Notes: generated by a model from the sequence alone, not told the origin. Positions 7,386 through 18,825 are shown, counted from the first letter of the stretch. The stretch is DNA of 64,000 bases from an uncultured Pelagibacteraceae bacterium (GCA_902594705.1 CACJNI010000004.1:62001-126000), one strand, 5' to 3'. Numbers and translations are program-made.

Positions 7386-9958
7386 TAAATAAGATTATCA
7401 TCTAATTTAATAGCAGAAACTACTTTTTCATCACCAGTCAGTTTAATTATTCTAACTCCTTGCGTATTACGACCAGCTATTCTTATTTCTTTAACAGCTG
7501 TTCTTATTACTCTACCTTTATTTGTTGAGATTAATATTTGATCCCCTTCAAAAACAGGAAAAGATGAAGAAACATTCCCGTTTCTTTGTGAATTCACAAT
7601 ACCAATAATTCCCTTCCCCCCCCTATTTGTAACTCTATAATCATAATGAGATGTTCTCTTACCATAACCATTCTCTGTAATAGACAGAATGAACTTTTCT
7701 TTAGCTTTAATTTCTGATTTTTGATCTTTAGTTTTTGCTTTCTTGTTTGAGTCATGATCAATAATAGACAGAGATACAATAGTATCATTTTCTGCTAAAT
7801 TGATACCTCTTATGCCTTTTGATGATCTACCTTTGAAAACTCTAAGTTTTTTTGACTCAAACCTTATGCATTTTCCTAATTTAGTACTTAAAATTATATC
7901 TTGATCATCTCTACAAATTTTAACACCGATAATTTTATCATTACCATCAAGTTTCATTGCAATTTTACCCGAAGCATTAATTGAGGTAAAATCTTCAAGA
8001 TTATTCTTTCTAATTTTTCCTTCACTTGTGGCAAAAATGATATGCATATCTTTTGTATCAACATCGCTATCTGGAAATGGCATAATTGAACTAATTGATT
8101 GATGATTTTTTAGAGGAAGAATATTAAATAAAGACTTACCTTTTGATGCAGCCGATCCTTCCGGAATTTTCCAAGCTTTAACTTTGTATGCTAATCCTTC
8201 AGTAGAGAAAAATAGTACAGATGTGTGAGTGTTTACCGATAATGTTTGTACTACAGAATCTTCGTCTCTTGTCTTAATTCCTGTTTTACCCTTTCCACCT
8301 CTTTTTTGCTGTTTAACATGACTCAAAGCCCCTCTTTTAATGTATCCTTGTAAAGTAATTGTAATTATTACAGACTCTTTTTGAATAGTTTCTTCAATAT
8401 TATAGTTTAATACAGCATCTATAATTTGCGTTCTTCTCGGAGATGAAAATTTTTCTTTAATTTGAGATAACTCATTACTTATTACTTTTAATAGTTCAGT
8501 TTTAGAATTTATTATTTTTTTATACTTTGTAATCAATTCAGATAATTTTTTTATTTCTTCTTCAATTTCATTAATTCCAAGTGCAGTTAATTTTTGTAAT
8601 CTAAGTTCTAGTATTGATGTTACTTGAGTTTCAGATAGGCTGTATGATCCTTTATAATTTTTACTATCAACTAATTTAATTAATTTTGCAGATTTTGTTA
8701 TTTTCCATTTAGTTTTTATAAGAGTATTTTTTGCTTCTTCTGGATTCTTTGAAGATCTAATAATTTTTATTACTTTATCAATATTTTCTACACTAACAGA
8801 TAAACCAAGTAATACATGGACACGGTCCTCTGCTTTTTTTAAATCATATTTTGTTTTTTTAATAACAACATCTTCTCTAAATTTTAAAAAATTCTCTAAA
8901 AAATCTTTTAATGAGCATGTTTTAGGTTTGTTATCAACAATGGCTAATGAATTAAAACCAAATGAAGTTTCAATAGATGTATATTTATAAAGTTGTCTTT
9001 TTATTGTCTCGGGCTCAACACTTCTTCTTAGATCGATAGCAACTCTTATACCTTCTCTATTAGATTCATCTCTAATGTCACTTATACCCTCTATTTTTTT
9101 GTCTCTAACTAATTCTGCGATTTTTTCATTTAAGTTAGATTTGTTTACTTGATAAGGTATTGAGGTAATTACCAATCTATCTTTACCATTTTTAAGATTT
9201 TCAACATTTATTTCACCTCTAATTTTAAAAGAACCTCTACCTGTTTTGTATCCTTCTCTAATAATATCTTTACCGATAATAACTCCACCAGTTGGAAAAT
9301 CAGGACCAGGTATATGCTTCATTAATTCTTTAACTTTAATATCTTTATTTTTTATAAGTGCTAAAGTTCCATCAATAATTTCACCAAGATTATGTGGTGG
9401 TATACTAGTAGCCATACCAACAGCGATACCTCCAGCTCCATTTACCAAAAGATTAGGATATTGAGCTGGCAGTACTGTAGGCTCTTGCTCAGTTTCGTCG
9501 TAATTACTTTTAAATGAAACAGTATTTTTTTCTATATCATCAATCAAAAATTGAGAAATTTTTGCAAGTTTGGTTTCTGTATACCTCATTGCTGCAGGTG
9601 GATCACCATCGATTGAACCAAAATTGCCTTGTCCATCAATAAGTGGGACACTCATTGAAAAATCTTGAACCATTCTTACCAAAGCATCATATACAGCTTG
9701 ATCACCATGCGGATGATATTTACCAATTACATCTCCAACAATTCTTGCAGATTTTCTAAATTGTTTTGTCCAATCAAAACCACCTTTGTGCATTGCATAT
9801 AAAATTCTTCTGTGAACAGGTTTAAGTCCGTCTCTTATGTCGGGTAATGCCCTACTAATTATTACGCTCATGGCGTAAGATAAATATGATGAACTCATTT
9901 CATCATACATTGAAATTGGTTTGATATTTAAATCTTTAGTTACTTCGTTTTTTTGCAT
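7385..9958 (-). CDS. gyrA: DNA gyrase subunit A
   Basis: 857 residues. The breakage-reunion domain has the catalytic pair Arg125-Tyr126 (AAMRYTE). The C-terminal beta-pinwheel carries a GyrA box ([10 protein letters not shown]). Together with GyrB it introduces negative supercoils. The helix that faces quinolones reads [10 protein letters not shown]: Gln87 occupies the place of E. coli Ser83, and the Asp87 equivalent (Asp91) is kept. A charged, Lys-rich insertion ([17 protein letters not shown]) interrupts one blade of the C-terminal domain near residue 730. The stop overlaps coaD by one base, and ssb lies four bases upstream. Confidence 0.97.
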   Translation of the reverse strand: MQKNEVTKDLNIKPISMYDEMSSSYLSYAMSVIISRALPDIRDGLKPVHRRILYAMHKGGFDWTKQFRKSARIVGDVIGKYHPHGDQAVYDALVRMVQDFSMSVPLIDGQGNFGSIDGDPPAAMRYTETKLAKISQFLIDDIEKNTVSFKSNYDETEQEPTVLPAQYPNLLVNGAGGIAVGMATSIPPHNLGEIIDGTLALIKNKDIKVKELMKHIPGPDFPTGGVIIGKDIIREGYKTGRGSFKIRGEINVENLKNGKDRLVITSIPYQVNKSNLNEKIAELVRDKKIEGISDIRDESNREGIRVAIDLRRSVEPETIKRQLYKYTSIETSFGFNSLAIVDNKPKTCSLKDFLENFLKFREDVVIKKTKYDLKKAEDRVHVLLGLSVSVENIDKVIKIIRSSKNPEEAKNTLIKTKWKITKSAKLIKLVDSKNYKGSYSLSETQVTSILELRLQKLTALGINEIEEEIKKLSELITKYKKIINSKTELLKVISNELSQIKEKFSSPRRTQIIDAVLNYNIEETIQKESVIITITLQGYIKRGALSHVKQQKRGGKGKTGIKTRDEDSVVQTLSVNTHTSVLFFSTEGLAYKVKAWKIPEGSAASKGKSLFNILPLKNHQSISSIMPFPDSDVDTKDMHIIFATSEGKIRKNNLEDFTSINASGKIAMKLDGNDKIIGVKICRDDQDIILSTKLGKCIRFESKKLRVFKGRSSKGIRGINLAENDTIVSLSIIDHDSNKKAKTKDQKSEIKAKEKFILSITENGYGKRTSHYDYRVTNRGGKGIIGIVNSQRNGNVSSSFPVFEGDQILISTNKGRVIRTAVKEIRIAGRNTQGVRIIKLTGDEKVVSAIKLDDNLI

Positions 9959-9962
9959 TTAT

Positions 9963-10409
9963 TTAGAAAGGGATATCATCGTCTAACTCGTTTTGAGCCA
10001 TAGAACTTTCATCAAAACTTTGTTTGTTATCTTGAGATGGAATTGAATTTTGATTTCCTCCACCTAACATTGTTAATGATGAATTGTATCCTTGAATTAA
10101 AATTTCAGTAGAATATTTATCCTGACCTGATTGTTCATCTTTCCATTTTCTAGTAGTCAGTTGTCCTTCAACGTATACTTGTGCTCCTTTTTTTAAATAT
10201 TGTTGAACTACATTTACTAGTCCTTCATTGAAAACAACTACTCTATGCCATTCAGTTTTTTCCTTTTTTTCACCGGTATTTTTATCTTTCCATGATTGAC
10301 TAGTAGCCAGACTTAATCTTGCTACACTTTTACCGTTAACCATTTGTTTAATTTCTGGATCTGCGCCTAATCGACCGATTAAAAGTACTTTATTTAAGCT
10401 TCCTGCCAT
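9963..10409 (-). CDS. ssb: Single-stranded DNA-binding protein
   Basis: 148 residues. An OB-fold begins at [14 protein letters not shown] and includes the WHRVVVF and [11 protein letters not shown] strands. A flexible Gln/Ser/Asn-rich linker follows, then the acidic tip DDDIPF, which recruits partner repair proteins. It diverges from uvrA across an 80-base gap containing an 18-base palindrome and is followed after four bases by gyrA. Confidence 0.96.
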   Translation of the reverse strand: MAGSLNKVLLIGRLGADPEIKQMVNGKSVARLSLATSQSWKDKNTGEKKEKTEWHRVVVFNEGLVNVVQQYLKKGAQVYVEGQLTTRKWKDEQSGQDKYSTEILIQGYNSSLTMLGGGNQNSIPSQDNKQSFDESSMAQNELDDDIPF

Positions 10410-10426
10410 AATATTTATATATTTGA

Positions 10427-10444
10427 AATGTTATTTATAACATT
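10427..10444. promoter_or_regulatory. 18-base perfect palindrome in the ssb/uvrA divergent promoter region
   Basis: AATGTTAT-TTATAACATT-type perfect inverted repeat with 9-base arms and no spacer, 18 bases from the ssb start and 46 from the uvrA start. It resembles the Zur-type palindromes at 28114-28146 except that the centre is one base shorter. It could be an operator or a chance AT-rich palindrome. Confidence 0.3.
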
Positions 10445-10489
10445 AATAGGCTTGAATATTAATTTTATTAATCTAAAGCAACTAAAATT

Positions 10490-13366
10490 ATGCTTAAAAA
10501 GATACTTATTAAGGGCGCAAAAGAGCACAATTTAAAGAATATTTCACTAGAGATTCCTAAAGACAAATTTGTTGTAATAACAGGTCTATCTGGATCGGGA
10601 AAATCATCATTAGCATTTGATACTGTCTATGCAGAAGGTCAAAGACGATATGTTGAAAGTTTATCTGCATATGCAAGACAGTTTTTAGACAAAATGAAAA
10701 AACCAAATGTGGATTTAATAGAAGGTTTGAGTCCAGCAATTTCAATAGAACAAAAAAATACTTCTAAAAATCCAAGATCAACGGTTGCAACCGTTACTGA
10801 GATATATGACTACATGAGGGTACTTTATGCAAGAGCAGGGATACCCTATTCTCCATTTACAGGTAAACCAATTACTTCTCAAACTATTAGTCAAATTGTT
10901 GATAAGATTAAAGAATTACCAAAAAAATCAACCATATATTTATACGCTCCAGTCGTAAGAGGACGTAAGGGTGAATATAAAAAAGATATATTAGGATATA
11001 AAAAAAGAGGATTTAGAAAAATTAAAGTTGATGACCAATTGTATGATATCGAAAGTGTTCCAGAGTTAAATAAAAAACTTAAACACGATATTTCAATTTT
11101 AGTTGATAGAATTGTAATAAATTCCTCATTAGGAAACAGATTAGCTGAAAGTGTTGAAACAGCTGTTAATTTAGCAAATGGATTACTTTTCGTTGAATAT
11201 GAAAATGAAACACTTCCAAAAAAATACAGAAAAATTGAAAAATTAATTTTCTCAACCAAATTTGCTTGTCCTGAAAGTGGTTTTACTATTGAAGAAATTG
11301 AACCAAGACTTTTTTCATTTAACAGTCCTTATGGAGCCTGTGAAGAATGTGAAGGTATTGGAATGAAATTAAACGTTGATCCAAATTTAGTTGTTCCAAA
11401 TGAAAAAAAATCTATTGCAGATGGTGCTATTGAACCTTGGGCAAAATCTACATCAATGTATTACGCCCAAACATTAGCATCTTTATCTAAACATTATGGT
11501 TTTTCATTAGATGATAAATGGTCAAAACTACCAAAAAAAATTAAGGATGTAATTTTGTATGGATCTGATGATGAAGAAATTAAATTTACTTATGACGATG
11601 GCTATGAGAAGTATTCGCATAAAAAAACCTTTGAAGGTGTTGTCAATAATCTAGAGAGAAGATATTTAGAAACAGATAGCGATTGGAAAAGAGAAGAAAT
11701 TGCTCAATATCAATCTGATACAAAATGTGAAAGATGTAATGGTTATCGATTAAAAGATGAAGCTCTGTGTGTTAAAATAAATGAATTAAACATAAGCCAA
11801 GTTACAGAAAAATCAATTTTTGATGCTAAGGAATGGTTTAGATCTTTAGAAGTTAAATTAGATAAAAGACAAATTAAAATTGCTCAACATATATTAAAAG
11901 AAATTAATGAACGTTTAGATTTTCTTTTAAATGTTGGTCTTGATTATTTGACTTTATCTAGAGAGTCTGGAACATTATCTGGTGGTGAAGCACAAAGGAT
12001 TAGACTAGCTTCACAAATAGGATCAGGTTTAACTGGAGTTCTATACGTTTTAGATGAACCATCAATTGGTTTACATCAAAAAGATAATGTTAAGCTTATA
12101 GATGCATTAAAAAGATTAAGAGATTTAGGTAATACTGTTATTGTTGTTGAGCACGATACAGAAACAATGGAGAATGCAGATCATATAATAGATTTAGGAC
12201 CTGAAGCTGGAAATAAAGGTGGAGAAATTGTTGCTGAAGGTACATATCAGCAAATTTTAAAAAATGACAAAAGTATTACTGGAAGATATTTATCAAATAA
12301 GAGTTTCATACCTATTCCAAAAAATAGAAGACTTGCAAAAAATGGTAGATTTTTAGAAATCAATGGTGCATCAGGAAATAATTTAAATAACGTAAATTTA
12401 AAAATACCTTTGGGTAGTTTCACTTGTGTTACAGGTGTGTCTGGAAGTGGTAAATCTACTTTAATACTTCAAACTTTATACAATGCATTAAATCTTACTT
12501 TGAATAATAATAAGTCTAGAAAAATTCCTCAGCCATTCAGAGGTTTTAAAGGAATAGAATTAATAGATAAAGTAATAGATATTGATCAATCACCCATTGG
12601 TAGAACTCCTAGATCAAATCCTGCTACATATACTGGAGCTTTTGGTCCTATAAGAGACTGGTTTACCAATTTACCTGAAGCAAAAAGTAGAGGCTATAAA
12701 CCTGGAAGATTTTCTTTCAATGTAAAGGGTGGAAGATGTGAAGCATGTGAAGGAGATGGTGTAATTACTTACGAAATGCACTTTCTTCCTGATGTTTACA
12801 TAACATGCGATGAATGCAAAGGTACTAGATACAATAGAGAAACATTAGAGATTAAATTCAAAGATAAGAGTATTGCAGATGTTTTAAATATGACTGTTGA
12901 TGAAGGATGTGAGTATTTTGAAAATATTTCAAACATCAAAACTAAACTTCTAACGTTAAAGAAAGTGGGTCTTGGCTACATAAAAATTGGTCAGCAAGCT
13001 ACTACTCTTTCTGGTGGAGAGGCTCAGCGTATAAAGCTTGCTAAAGAATTATCTAAAAGGTCTACAGGAAGAACAATGTATATATTAGATGAACCAACTA
13101 CTGGATTGCATCAACATGATATAAAAAAACTTTTGGAAATTTTACACACATTTGTTGCAACGGGTAATTCAGTTGTAGTTATTGAGCATAATTTAGATGT
13201 TATTAAAACTGCCGATTATATTGTAGATATGGGACCCGAGGGCGGCGTTAAAGGTGGAAATATTATTGCTGAAGGTAAACCCGAGGAAGTTGCAAAAGTG
13301 AAAGATAGCTATACAGGTAAATTTTTAAAGCCTTTATTAGATACAAAATTTAAAAAAACCGCTTAA
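10490..13366 (+). CDS. uvrA: Excinuclease ABC subunit A
   Basis: 958 residues, full length. Two ABC ATPase modules: Walker [10 protein letters not shown] (residues 32-40) and GVSGSGKST in the second half, each with an LSGGEAQR signature (about residues 496 and 840). Zinc-knuckle cysteines are seen as CEECEG, CERCNG, CEACEG and CDECKG. The first knuckle has CPESGFT, where E. coli has a second cysteine; I recall this form from other alphaproteobacteria. UvrA scans DNA for bulky lesions and loads UvrB in nucleotide excision repair. It is divergent from ssb. Confidence 0.97.
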   Translation: MLKKILIKGAKEHNLKNISLEIPKDKFVVITGLSGSGKSSLAFDTVYAEGQRRYVESLSAYARQFLDKMKKPNVDLIEGLSPAISIEQKNTSKNPRSTVATVTEIYDYMRVLYARAGIPYSPFTGKPITSQTISQIVDKIKELPKKSTIYLYAPVVRGRKGEYKKDILGYKKRGFRKIKVDDQLYDIESVPELNKKLKHDISILVDRIVINSSLGNRLAESVETAVNLANGLLFVEYENETLPKKYRKIEKLIFSTKFACPESGFTIEEIEPRLFSFNSPYGACEECEGIGMKLNVDPNLVVPNEKKSIADGAIEPWAKSTSMYYAQTLASLSKHYGFSLDDKWSKLPKKIKDVILYGSDDEEIKFTYDDGYEKYSHKKTFEGVVNNLERRYLETDSDWKREEIAQYQSDTKCERCNGYRLKDEALCVKINELNISQVTEKSIFDAKEWFRSLEVKLDKRQIKIAQHILKEINERLDFLLNVGLDYLTLSRESGTLSGGEAQRIRLASQIGSGLTGVLYVLDEPSIGLHQKDNVKLIDALKRLRDLGNTVIVVEHDTETMENADHIIDLGPEAGNKGGEIVAEGTYQQILKNDKSITGRYLSNKSFIPIPKNRRLAKNGRFLEINGASGNNLNNVNLKIPLGSFTCVTGVSGSGKSTLILQTLYNALNLTLNNNKSRKIPQPFRGFKGIELIDKVIDIDQSPIGRTPRSNPATYTGAFGPIRDWFTNLPEAKSRGYKPGRFSFNVKGGRCEACEGDGVITYEMHFLPDVYITCDECKGTRYNRETLEIKFKDKSIADVLNMTVDEGCEYFENISNIKTKLLTLKKVGLGYIKIGQQATTLSGGEAQRIKLAKELSKRSTGRTMYILDEPTTGLHQHDIKKLLEILHTFVATGNSVVVIEHNLDVIKTADYIVDMGPEGGVKGGNIIAEGKPEEVAKVKDSYTGKFLKPLLDTKFKKTA

Positions 13367-13401
13367 TCTTTATAGAAAAATAATATAAAATCATCTTATA
13401 G

Positions 13402-14004
13402 ATGACTTCGATATTACAATCATTATCAAAAACTGTTCATTTATCATTGGCTATTGCAATATTACTATTCATTGGTCTTTACATAGGTAATGATGGATTT
13501 GATTTTGATGTTTTATTTTGGAGCTGGTTATTAAGATACGTACATGTAACTGTAAGTATTATGTGGATTGGTTTACTATGGTATTTCAATTTTGTTCAAA
13601 TTCCCAACATGGCTAAAATTCCAGACGAACAAAAACCTGCAATAGGCAAAGTTATAGCTCCTGCAGCATTATTTTGGTTTAGATGGGCAGCGCTATTTAC
13701 AATCATATCAGGATTATTATTAGCCTATTTTAATGGTTACGTTCATCAAGCGATGACATTAGGAATTGGATCAGGTGGCGGAAAAAATACTGCAATAGGA
13801 ATTGGAATGTGGTTAGGATTAATAATGGCATTCAATGTTTGGTTTGTTATATGGCCAAATCAAAAAAGAGCTTTAGGTATGGTTGAGTGTGAACCAGAAG
13901 TTAAAGCTAAATCAGCAAAGACTGCAATGCTATTTTCTAGAACAAATACACTTTTATCCTTACCAATGTTGTTAACAATGGTAGCAGCACAAAACCTATA
14001 TTAA
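13402..14004 (+). CDS. PuuD-like (urate hydroxylase N-terminal domain) membrane protein
   Basis: 200 residues with about five transmembrane helices. The stretches WLLRYVHVTVSIMWIGLLWYF and FFWFRWAALFTIISG-like segments, with conserved histidines and tryptophans, match the membrane domain named after PuuD, a membrane-bound urate hydroxylase. The fused cytochrome c domain of full PuuD proteins is missing, and no purine-catabolism gene is nearby, so the urate activity is doubtful. It follows uvrA by 35 bases and its stop abuts that of the convergent secF. Confidence 0.6.
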   Translation: MTSILQSLSKTVHLSLAIAILLFIGLYIGNDGFDFDVLFWSWLLRYVHVTVSIMWIGLLWYFNFVQIPNMAKIPDEQKPAIGKVIAPAALFWFRWAALFTIISGLLLAYFNGYVHQAMTLGIGSGGGKNTAIGIGMWLGLIMAFNVWFVIWPNQKRALGMVECEPEVKAKSAKTAMLFSRTNTLLSLPMLLTMVAAQNLY

Positions 14005-14898
14005 TTATTCTTTTTCTTCCTTAACAATGGTTCTTTGGCTAACTTTTAAAGAGACTAGTACTGGGTTTGCAATATAAATAGATGAATAAGTTCCAAAAAT
14101 TACTCCTAATATCATTGCCAACGAAAATCCTTTCAATATTTCTCCACCAAAAATAAATATAGATAAAAGTGCCAACAATGTAGTAACTGAAGTTATTATT
14201 GTTCGTGATAAAGTTTCATTTATTGAGATATTTGTTAGTTCGAATATTTTAATATCAGCATATTTACGCAAATTTTCTCTAACTCTATCAAATATTACAA
14301 CTGTATCATTCATTGAATATCCAACTATTGTTAAAACAGCTGCAACGATTGAAAGATTGATTTCTAATGAAAATACAGAAAATACTCCCAATGTAATGAT
14401 AACGTCATGAAATAAAGCTAAAATAGCTCCAAGACTAAATTGCCACTCAAATCTGATCCAAATATATAAAAGCATAGCCGCTAAAGATAAAGCTATCGCT
14501 ATTACACCTGATCTCAGAAGTTCTGCACTAACCTTTGGCCCAACATTTTCTACTCTTCTAAAATCAACCGTACCTATAGAATTTGATAGCTTAGTTTTTA
14601 TCTCCTCTATAAACTTTGGATCATTTGAATTTTGTTTTTCAAATTTAACTACAAAATCTGTTTCATTACCAAAATTTTTCACTGAAACATCACCAAGATT
14701 CATTTGATTAAAACTATCTCTTATTTTTGTGATATTAGCAGAAGATTTGTCAGTCCTTAGCTCTATTAGAGTACCCCCTTTAAAATCAACACCAAAATTC
14801 AATCCTTTAAAAACTAAGAAAACTAAGGAAGCTATGATTAATATACCTGAAAGTATATTAAAACTTTTATAAAACTTATTAAAATAGATTGTTTTCAT
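14005..14898 (-). CDS. secF: Protein translocase subunit SecF
   Basis: 297 residues with six predicted membrane helices. One helix precedes a periplasmic domain containing the GVDFKGGTLIEL motif; five follow, with GYSMNDTVVIFDRVREN typical of SecF. SecDF uses the proton gradient to pull exported proteins out of the Sec channel. The start overlaps the secD stop by one base, and yajC is upstream, giving the classic yajC-secD-secF operon. Confidence 0.97.
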   Translation of the reverse strand: MKTIYFNKFYKSFNILSGILIIASLVFLVFKGLNFGVDFKGGTLIELRTDKSSANITKIRDSFNQMNLGDVSVKNFGNETDFVVKFEKQNSNDPKFIEEIKTKLSNSIGTVDFRRVENVGPKVSAELLRSGVIAIALSLAAMLLYIWIRFEWQFSLGAILALFHDVIITLGVFSVFSLEINLSIVAAVLTIVGYSMNDTVVIFDRVRENLRKYADIKIFELTNISINETLSRTIITSVTTLLALLSIFIFGGEILKGFSLAMILGVIFGTYSSIYIANPVLVSLKVSQRTIVKEEKE

Positions 14899-16451
14899 TA
14901 TATAAGTTTTTCCTTATGTTTATTTTTGATGACATAGTAAGCAGTAATCAAACGGGCAATAAAATATACTGAAAATAGTGTTGTAAGTATTCCAACTCCA
15001 AGTGTTATAGAAAATCCTTTAATTGGACCTGAGCCCATGAAAAATAGGATTACTGCAGCGATTAAAGTTGTAATATTGGCATCTAAAATTGTTGTTCGTG
15101 ATTTTGTATAACCAGAATCAAAAGCTACAATTGAATTATTTTCATTTTTTAATTCTTCTTTAATTCTTTCAAAAATTAAAACATTTGCATCAACAGCCAT
15201 ACCTACTGTTAAAATAATACCTGCAATTCCAGGGAGTGTAAGAGTTGCTTCAAATAATGTTAAAATTCCTACTAATAAAAATAAATTAGAAATTAAGGCT
15301 AAGTTAGCAATTAAGCCGAAAAATCTATATTTATAAAACATAAAGGCAACGACTAAGATAAATCCTATTATCAATGACATAATTCCTGCATTAATTGAAT
15401 CTTTTCCAAGGTCGGGACCTACAGTTCTTTCTTCAATAATATTAAGTGGAGCCGGCAAAGCACCTGATCTTAATAGTAAAGCTAAATCTGTTGCTGATTG
15501 AAAGGTGAAATTACCAGATATCTGTCCATTTCCTCCAATAATTGGTTCTCTGACTTCAGGAGCGCTAATAATTTTTCCATCCAAAACAATTGCCAACCTT
15601 TTTCCAACACCATTTGAAGTCGCCTTACCAAACTTTTTTGCTCCTACTCTATCCAAGCTAAATGAAACAACTGTCTCATTAGTTTGATTATTCATAGTGG
15701 GCTTAGCATCCATAAGATTATCACCACTTAAAACAATTCGTTTACTAACAATGGCTTCACTAGAGCCATCCTCAAAAGAAAGTTTTTCTGTACCAAATGA
15801 TTCTTCAGAACTACTGGATATAAATTGGAATGTTAGGTTTGCTGTTTTACCTAATAAAGATTTAATTCTACCAGGATCGTCTAATCCTGGCAACTCAACA
15901 AGAATTCTATCATTACCTCTTTTTAAAATATTTGGCTCATTAGTTCCTACTTCATCAACTCTTCTTCTTACAATTTCAATTGCTTGATCTAATGATGAAT
16001 TTTTTAACAATACTAGTCCATAGTCAGAAAATTCTAACTTGAATGAGGTATCCATGTTTTCAAAGTTAAATTGATGGGATTTATATTGTTGAAAATAAGG
16101 ATTTATCTCACTTTTATCATCATCTAACAGAGATTTAACATCCTCAATCTTAGAATTTTCAACATCGAATATAATTGACTTATCCTCAATTACAAAATTT
16201 CTAACCTTAATATCTTTATCTTTGAAAAATTTTTTAAACTCTAATACTTTACTTTGCAATCTTTGAGTAATGACTGGTTCGTTATCTATCTCTAACAATA
16301 AATAAGAGCCACCTTGTAAATCTAATCCTAATTTTATATTTTTTGAGAAAAATTCATCATCAACTTTTGTAAAATTGGAAATGGTAAAATATGAAATAAT
16401 AAGCGTAAAAATTAAAACACTAAAAACTCTTAATTTAGAAAAATATAACAC
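14898..16451 (-). CDS. secD: Protein translocase subunit SecD
   Basis: 517 residues. An N-terminal helix is followed by the LGLDLQGGSYLLLEID motif, a large periplasmic domain (about residues 60-340) with IVRRRVDEVGTNEP and RILVELPGLDDP, then five C-terminal helices with GMAVDANVLIFERIKEE. It is the partner of SecF in proton-driven late steps of Sec export. It sits 12 bases downstream of yajC and overlaps secF. Confidence 0.97.
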   Translation of the reverse strand: MLYFSKLRVFSVLIFTLIISYFTISNFTKVDDEFFSKNIKLGLDLQGGSYLLLEIDNEPVITQRLQSKVLEFKKFFKDKDIKVRNFVIEDKSIIFDVENSKIEDVKSLLDDDKSEINPYFQQYKSHQFNFENMDTSFKLEFSDYGLVLLKNSSLDQAIEIVRRRVDEVGTNEPNILKRGNDRILVELPGLDDPGRIKSLLGKTANLTFQFISSSSEESFGTEKLSFEDGSSEAIVSKRIVLSGDNLMDAKPTMNNQTNETVVSFSLDRVGAKKFGKATSNGVGKRLAIVLDGKIISAPEVREPIIGGNGQISGNFTFQSATDLALLLRSGALPAPLNIIEERTVGPDLGKDSINAGIMSLIIGFILVVAFMFYKYRFFGLIANLALISNLFLLVGILTLFEATLTLPGIAGIILTVGMAVDANVLIFERIKEELKNENNSIVAFDSGYTKSRTTILDANITTLIAAVILFFMGSGPIKGFSITLGVGILTTLFSVYFIARLITAYYVIKNKHKEKLI

Positions 16452-16463
16452 TTTAGGAAGTTA

Positions 16464-16748
16464 TTATTTTTTTGGTTCAGCTTTAGTAACTAGTCCTTGT
16501 ATTCCTGTAGCTCGAACAATTTCAACTTTAACATTATCAGCTATCATAACTTCTACTTTCTCATTATCGATAACTCGTTCTACAGTGCCAACGATACCCC
16601 CAGAAGTAATAACTTTATCTCCACGCTTTAAAGCTTCAACCATAGCCTTATGTTCTTTAACTTTCTTTTGCTGGGGTCTAATTAAGAAAAAGTAAAATAT
16701 TACGAATATTAAAATTAGGGGTATAAATTGTCCAATTCCTGCGTCCAT
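16464..16748 (-). CDS. yajC: Preprotein translocase accessory subunit YajC
   Basis: 94 residues. A single N-terminal membrane helix (IPLILIFVIFYFFLIRPQQKK) is followed by a small cytoplasmic domain with GDKVITSGGIVGTV, the YajC signature. It associates with SecDF-YidC in the inner membrane. It is the first gene of the yajC-secD-secF operon, with a 57-base gap separating it from serS upstream. Confidence 0.95.
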   Translation of the reverse strand: MDAGIGQFIPLILIFVIFYFFLIRPQQKKVKEHKAMVEALKRGDKVITSGGIVGTVERVIDNEKVEVMIADNVKVEIVRATGIQGLVTKAEPKK

Positions 16749-16805
16749 GTTAAGTCCTTAAAAAGTTAACGATTATTTATACTATATACTTTTAGAAGAC
16801 AACTC

Positions 16806-18065
16806 TTAATTGATACCTATTTTCTCCATATTGTTCATATATGGTCTTAGTTTTTCAGGAATAGTTATTGAACCATCCTCAGTTTGGTAATTTTCTAATA
16901 TCGCAATTAAGGTTCTACCAACGGCAAGTCCGCTCCCATTTAAAGTACCAACAAATTCATTTTCGTTTTTATTATTTTTATATCTAGCTTTCATTCTTTT
17001 AGCCTGAAATGTTCCACATGAAGAACAGCTTGATATTTCTCTATATTTATTTTCAGATGGAAGCCAAACCTCTATATCATAAGTTTTTTCTGCACTAAAA
17101 CCCATATCACCGGTACTTAAAATAATTTTTCTGTAAGGTAATTGTAAATCATCTAAAATTTTAGTTGCACAATTAGTCATTCTCTCTAGTTCTTCAATGC
17201 ACTTATTATTTTCTACAATACTGACTAGTTCAACTTTATAAAATTGATGTTGTCTAATCATGCCCTTTGTATCTTTACCATAACTTCCTGCTTCTTTTCT
17301 AAAACAAGGTGTTGATGCAACTAATCTCATTGGCAAAGATTTTAGATTTAATATCTGATTTTTAACCATATTAGTTAAGATCACTTCAGCGGTAGGGATT
17401 AAAAACTTTCTATCATTTTTATCATCAAACTTAATTTCGAATTGATCATTTTCAAATTTGGGCAATTGGCCAGTTCCAAACATAGTGTTGTCTGTAGCCA
17501 TTAAAGGTGGAGAGATTTCAGTGTAGCCATTATTAATGACATGTGTATCAATCATAAAATTAGAAATTGCTCTTTCTAATGATGCTAATTTGTCTTTAAC
17601 AAAAACAAATCTTGATCCAGTTGTTTTTGTTGCTAAATCAAAATCTAACATATTCAGTTTTTCACCAATTTCATAATGAGATTTTGGTTTAAAACTCATT
17701 TCTTTAATTTCACCAGATTTTACAACCTCTTTATTGCTATTTTCATCCTTACCTACGGGGACATCATTCAATGGTAAATTAGGAATATTACTTAATATCT
17801 GATCAAGTTGGTCTTTAACACTTTTTTGATTTTTACTTAAATTATCTATTTTATTTGAAATTTCTTTAGACTTTTCAAAAAGGGTTTCATCTTTAGATTT
17901 AGAAATAGATTTTTTTTCCATTTCTAATTTTTCTTTTTCTTGAATTAATTTTCTATTTTCTTCATCGAGATTTAGTATTTGATCAAAGTCTACATCAACG
18001 TTTCGATTTTTAATTGTATTTTTAAAATTATCGATATCTTTTCTAATATCCTTAATATTGTGCAT
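16806..18065 (-). CDS. serS: Seryl-tRNA synthetase
   Basis: 419 residues. A long N-terminal coiled-coil arm (about residues 30-105, rich in Lys/Glu) binds the long variable arm of tRNA-Ser. The class II core has motif 2 (CFRKEAGSYGKDTKG) and motif 3 (NGSGLAVGRTLIAILENYQ). It charges the tRNA-Ser encoded at the left of the window. Its start overlaps the end of tatC by 14 bases. Confidence 0.96.
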   Translation of the reverse strand: MHNIKDIRKDIDNFKNTIKNRNVDVDFDQILNLDEENRKLIQEKEKLEMEKKSISKSKDETLFEKSKEISNKIDNLSKNQKSVKDQLDQILSNIPNLPLNDVPVGKDENSNKEVVKSGEIKEMSFKPKSHYEIGEKLNMLDFDLATKTTGSRFVFVKDKLASLERAISNFMIDTHVINNGYTEISPPLMATDNTMFGTGQLPKFENDQFEIKFDDKNDRKFLIPTAEVILTNMVKNQILNLKSLPMRLVASTPCFRKEAGSYGKDTKGMIRQHQFYKVELVSIVENNKCIEELERMTNCATKILDDLQLPYRKIILSTGDMGFSAEKTYDIEVWLPSENKYREISSCSSCGTFQAKRMKARYKNNKNENEFVGTLNGSGLAVGRTLIAILENYQTEDGSITIPEKLRPYMNNMEKIGIN

Positions 18066-18825
18066 TTCTCTCTTGAGCTTTCTTTTCGATAATATTTACA
18101 GAAAAAATTGATAATTCATATAAAATTAACAAAGGTATTGCTAAACCTATTTGTGTAATTGGATCTGGTGGAGTTAATATTGCAGCAGCAGCAAATATTA
18201 TTACAACAAAATATTTTCTTCTTTCTCTTAAATAAGTTGAATTTACAACTCCTATTCTTGCAAGCAAACTTAATACAACTGGTAGCTGAAAACTTAATCC
18301 AAATGCAAAAATTAACTTCATCACAAGAGATAAGTATTCATTAACTTTAGCTTCTAATTGAATCGGTAAGCTAGTCCCAAGTCCCGTACTTTCAAATGAT
18401 AAAAAGAATTTAAATGCTAGTGGCATAATTAGATAATAAACAAGCATACCTCCTAGTAAAAAAAGTATTGGTGTAATTACTAAGTAAGGCATAATAGCTT
18501 TCTTTTCATGGGTGTATAATCCTGGTGCAATAAATTTCCAAATTTGAATAAGGATATATGGACTGGTCACAAAGAAAGCAGCAAAAAAAGAAACTTTAAG
18601 ATATGTTAAAAATGTTTCTTGAAGAGCGGTAAAGATTAATCTTCTATCAACATTATCATCCTTTACAGCATTAGCGTAAGGTTCAACTAAAAATCCATAT
18701 ATGTATTCAGAAAAATAGTAACAAACTACAAATAATACTGCTAAGAAGATAAATGAATGTATTAGTCTTTGTCTTAATTCAGTAAGATGACTTATAAAAC
18801 CTGTTTCTTTTTTTTTAGCTGTCAT
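18052..18825 (-). CDS. tatC: Sec-independent translocase subunit TatC
   Basis: 257 residues with six membrane helices. It opens with the conserved SHLTELRQRLIHS segment, which binds twin-arginine signals together with TatB, and has FELPVVL-like LSFQLPVVLSLL later. With TatA and TatB it exports folded proteins carrying twin-arginine signals. Overlaps tatB (11 bases) and serS (14 bases). Confidence 0.96.
   Translation of the reverse strand: MTAKKKETGFISHLTELRQRLIHSFIFLAVLFVVCYYFSEYIYGFLVEPYANAVKDDNVDRRLIFTALQETFLTYLKVSFFAAFFVTSPYILIQIWKFIAPGLYTHEKKAIMPYLVITPILFLLGGMLVYYLIMPLAFKFFLSFESTGLGTSLPIQLEAKVNEYLSLVMKLIFAFGLSFQLPVVLSLLARIGVVNSTYLRERRKYFVVIIFAAAAILTPPDPITQIGLAIPLLILYELSIFSVNIIEKKAQERNAQY

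Noticed and set aside
10410..10489. LexA/SOS box between ssb and uvrA
   Set aside because: No GTTC-N7-GTTC direct repeat, the alphaproteobacterial LexA pattern, is present in this gap.
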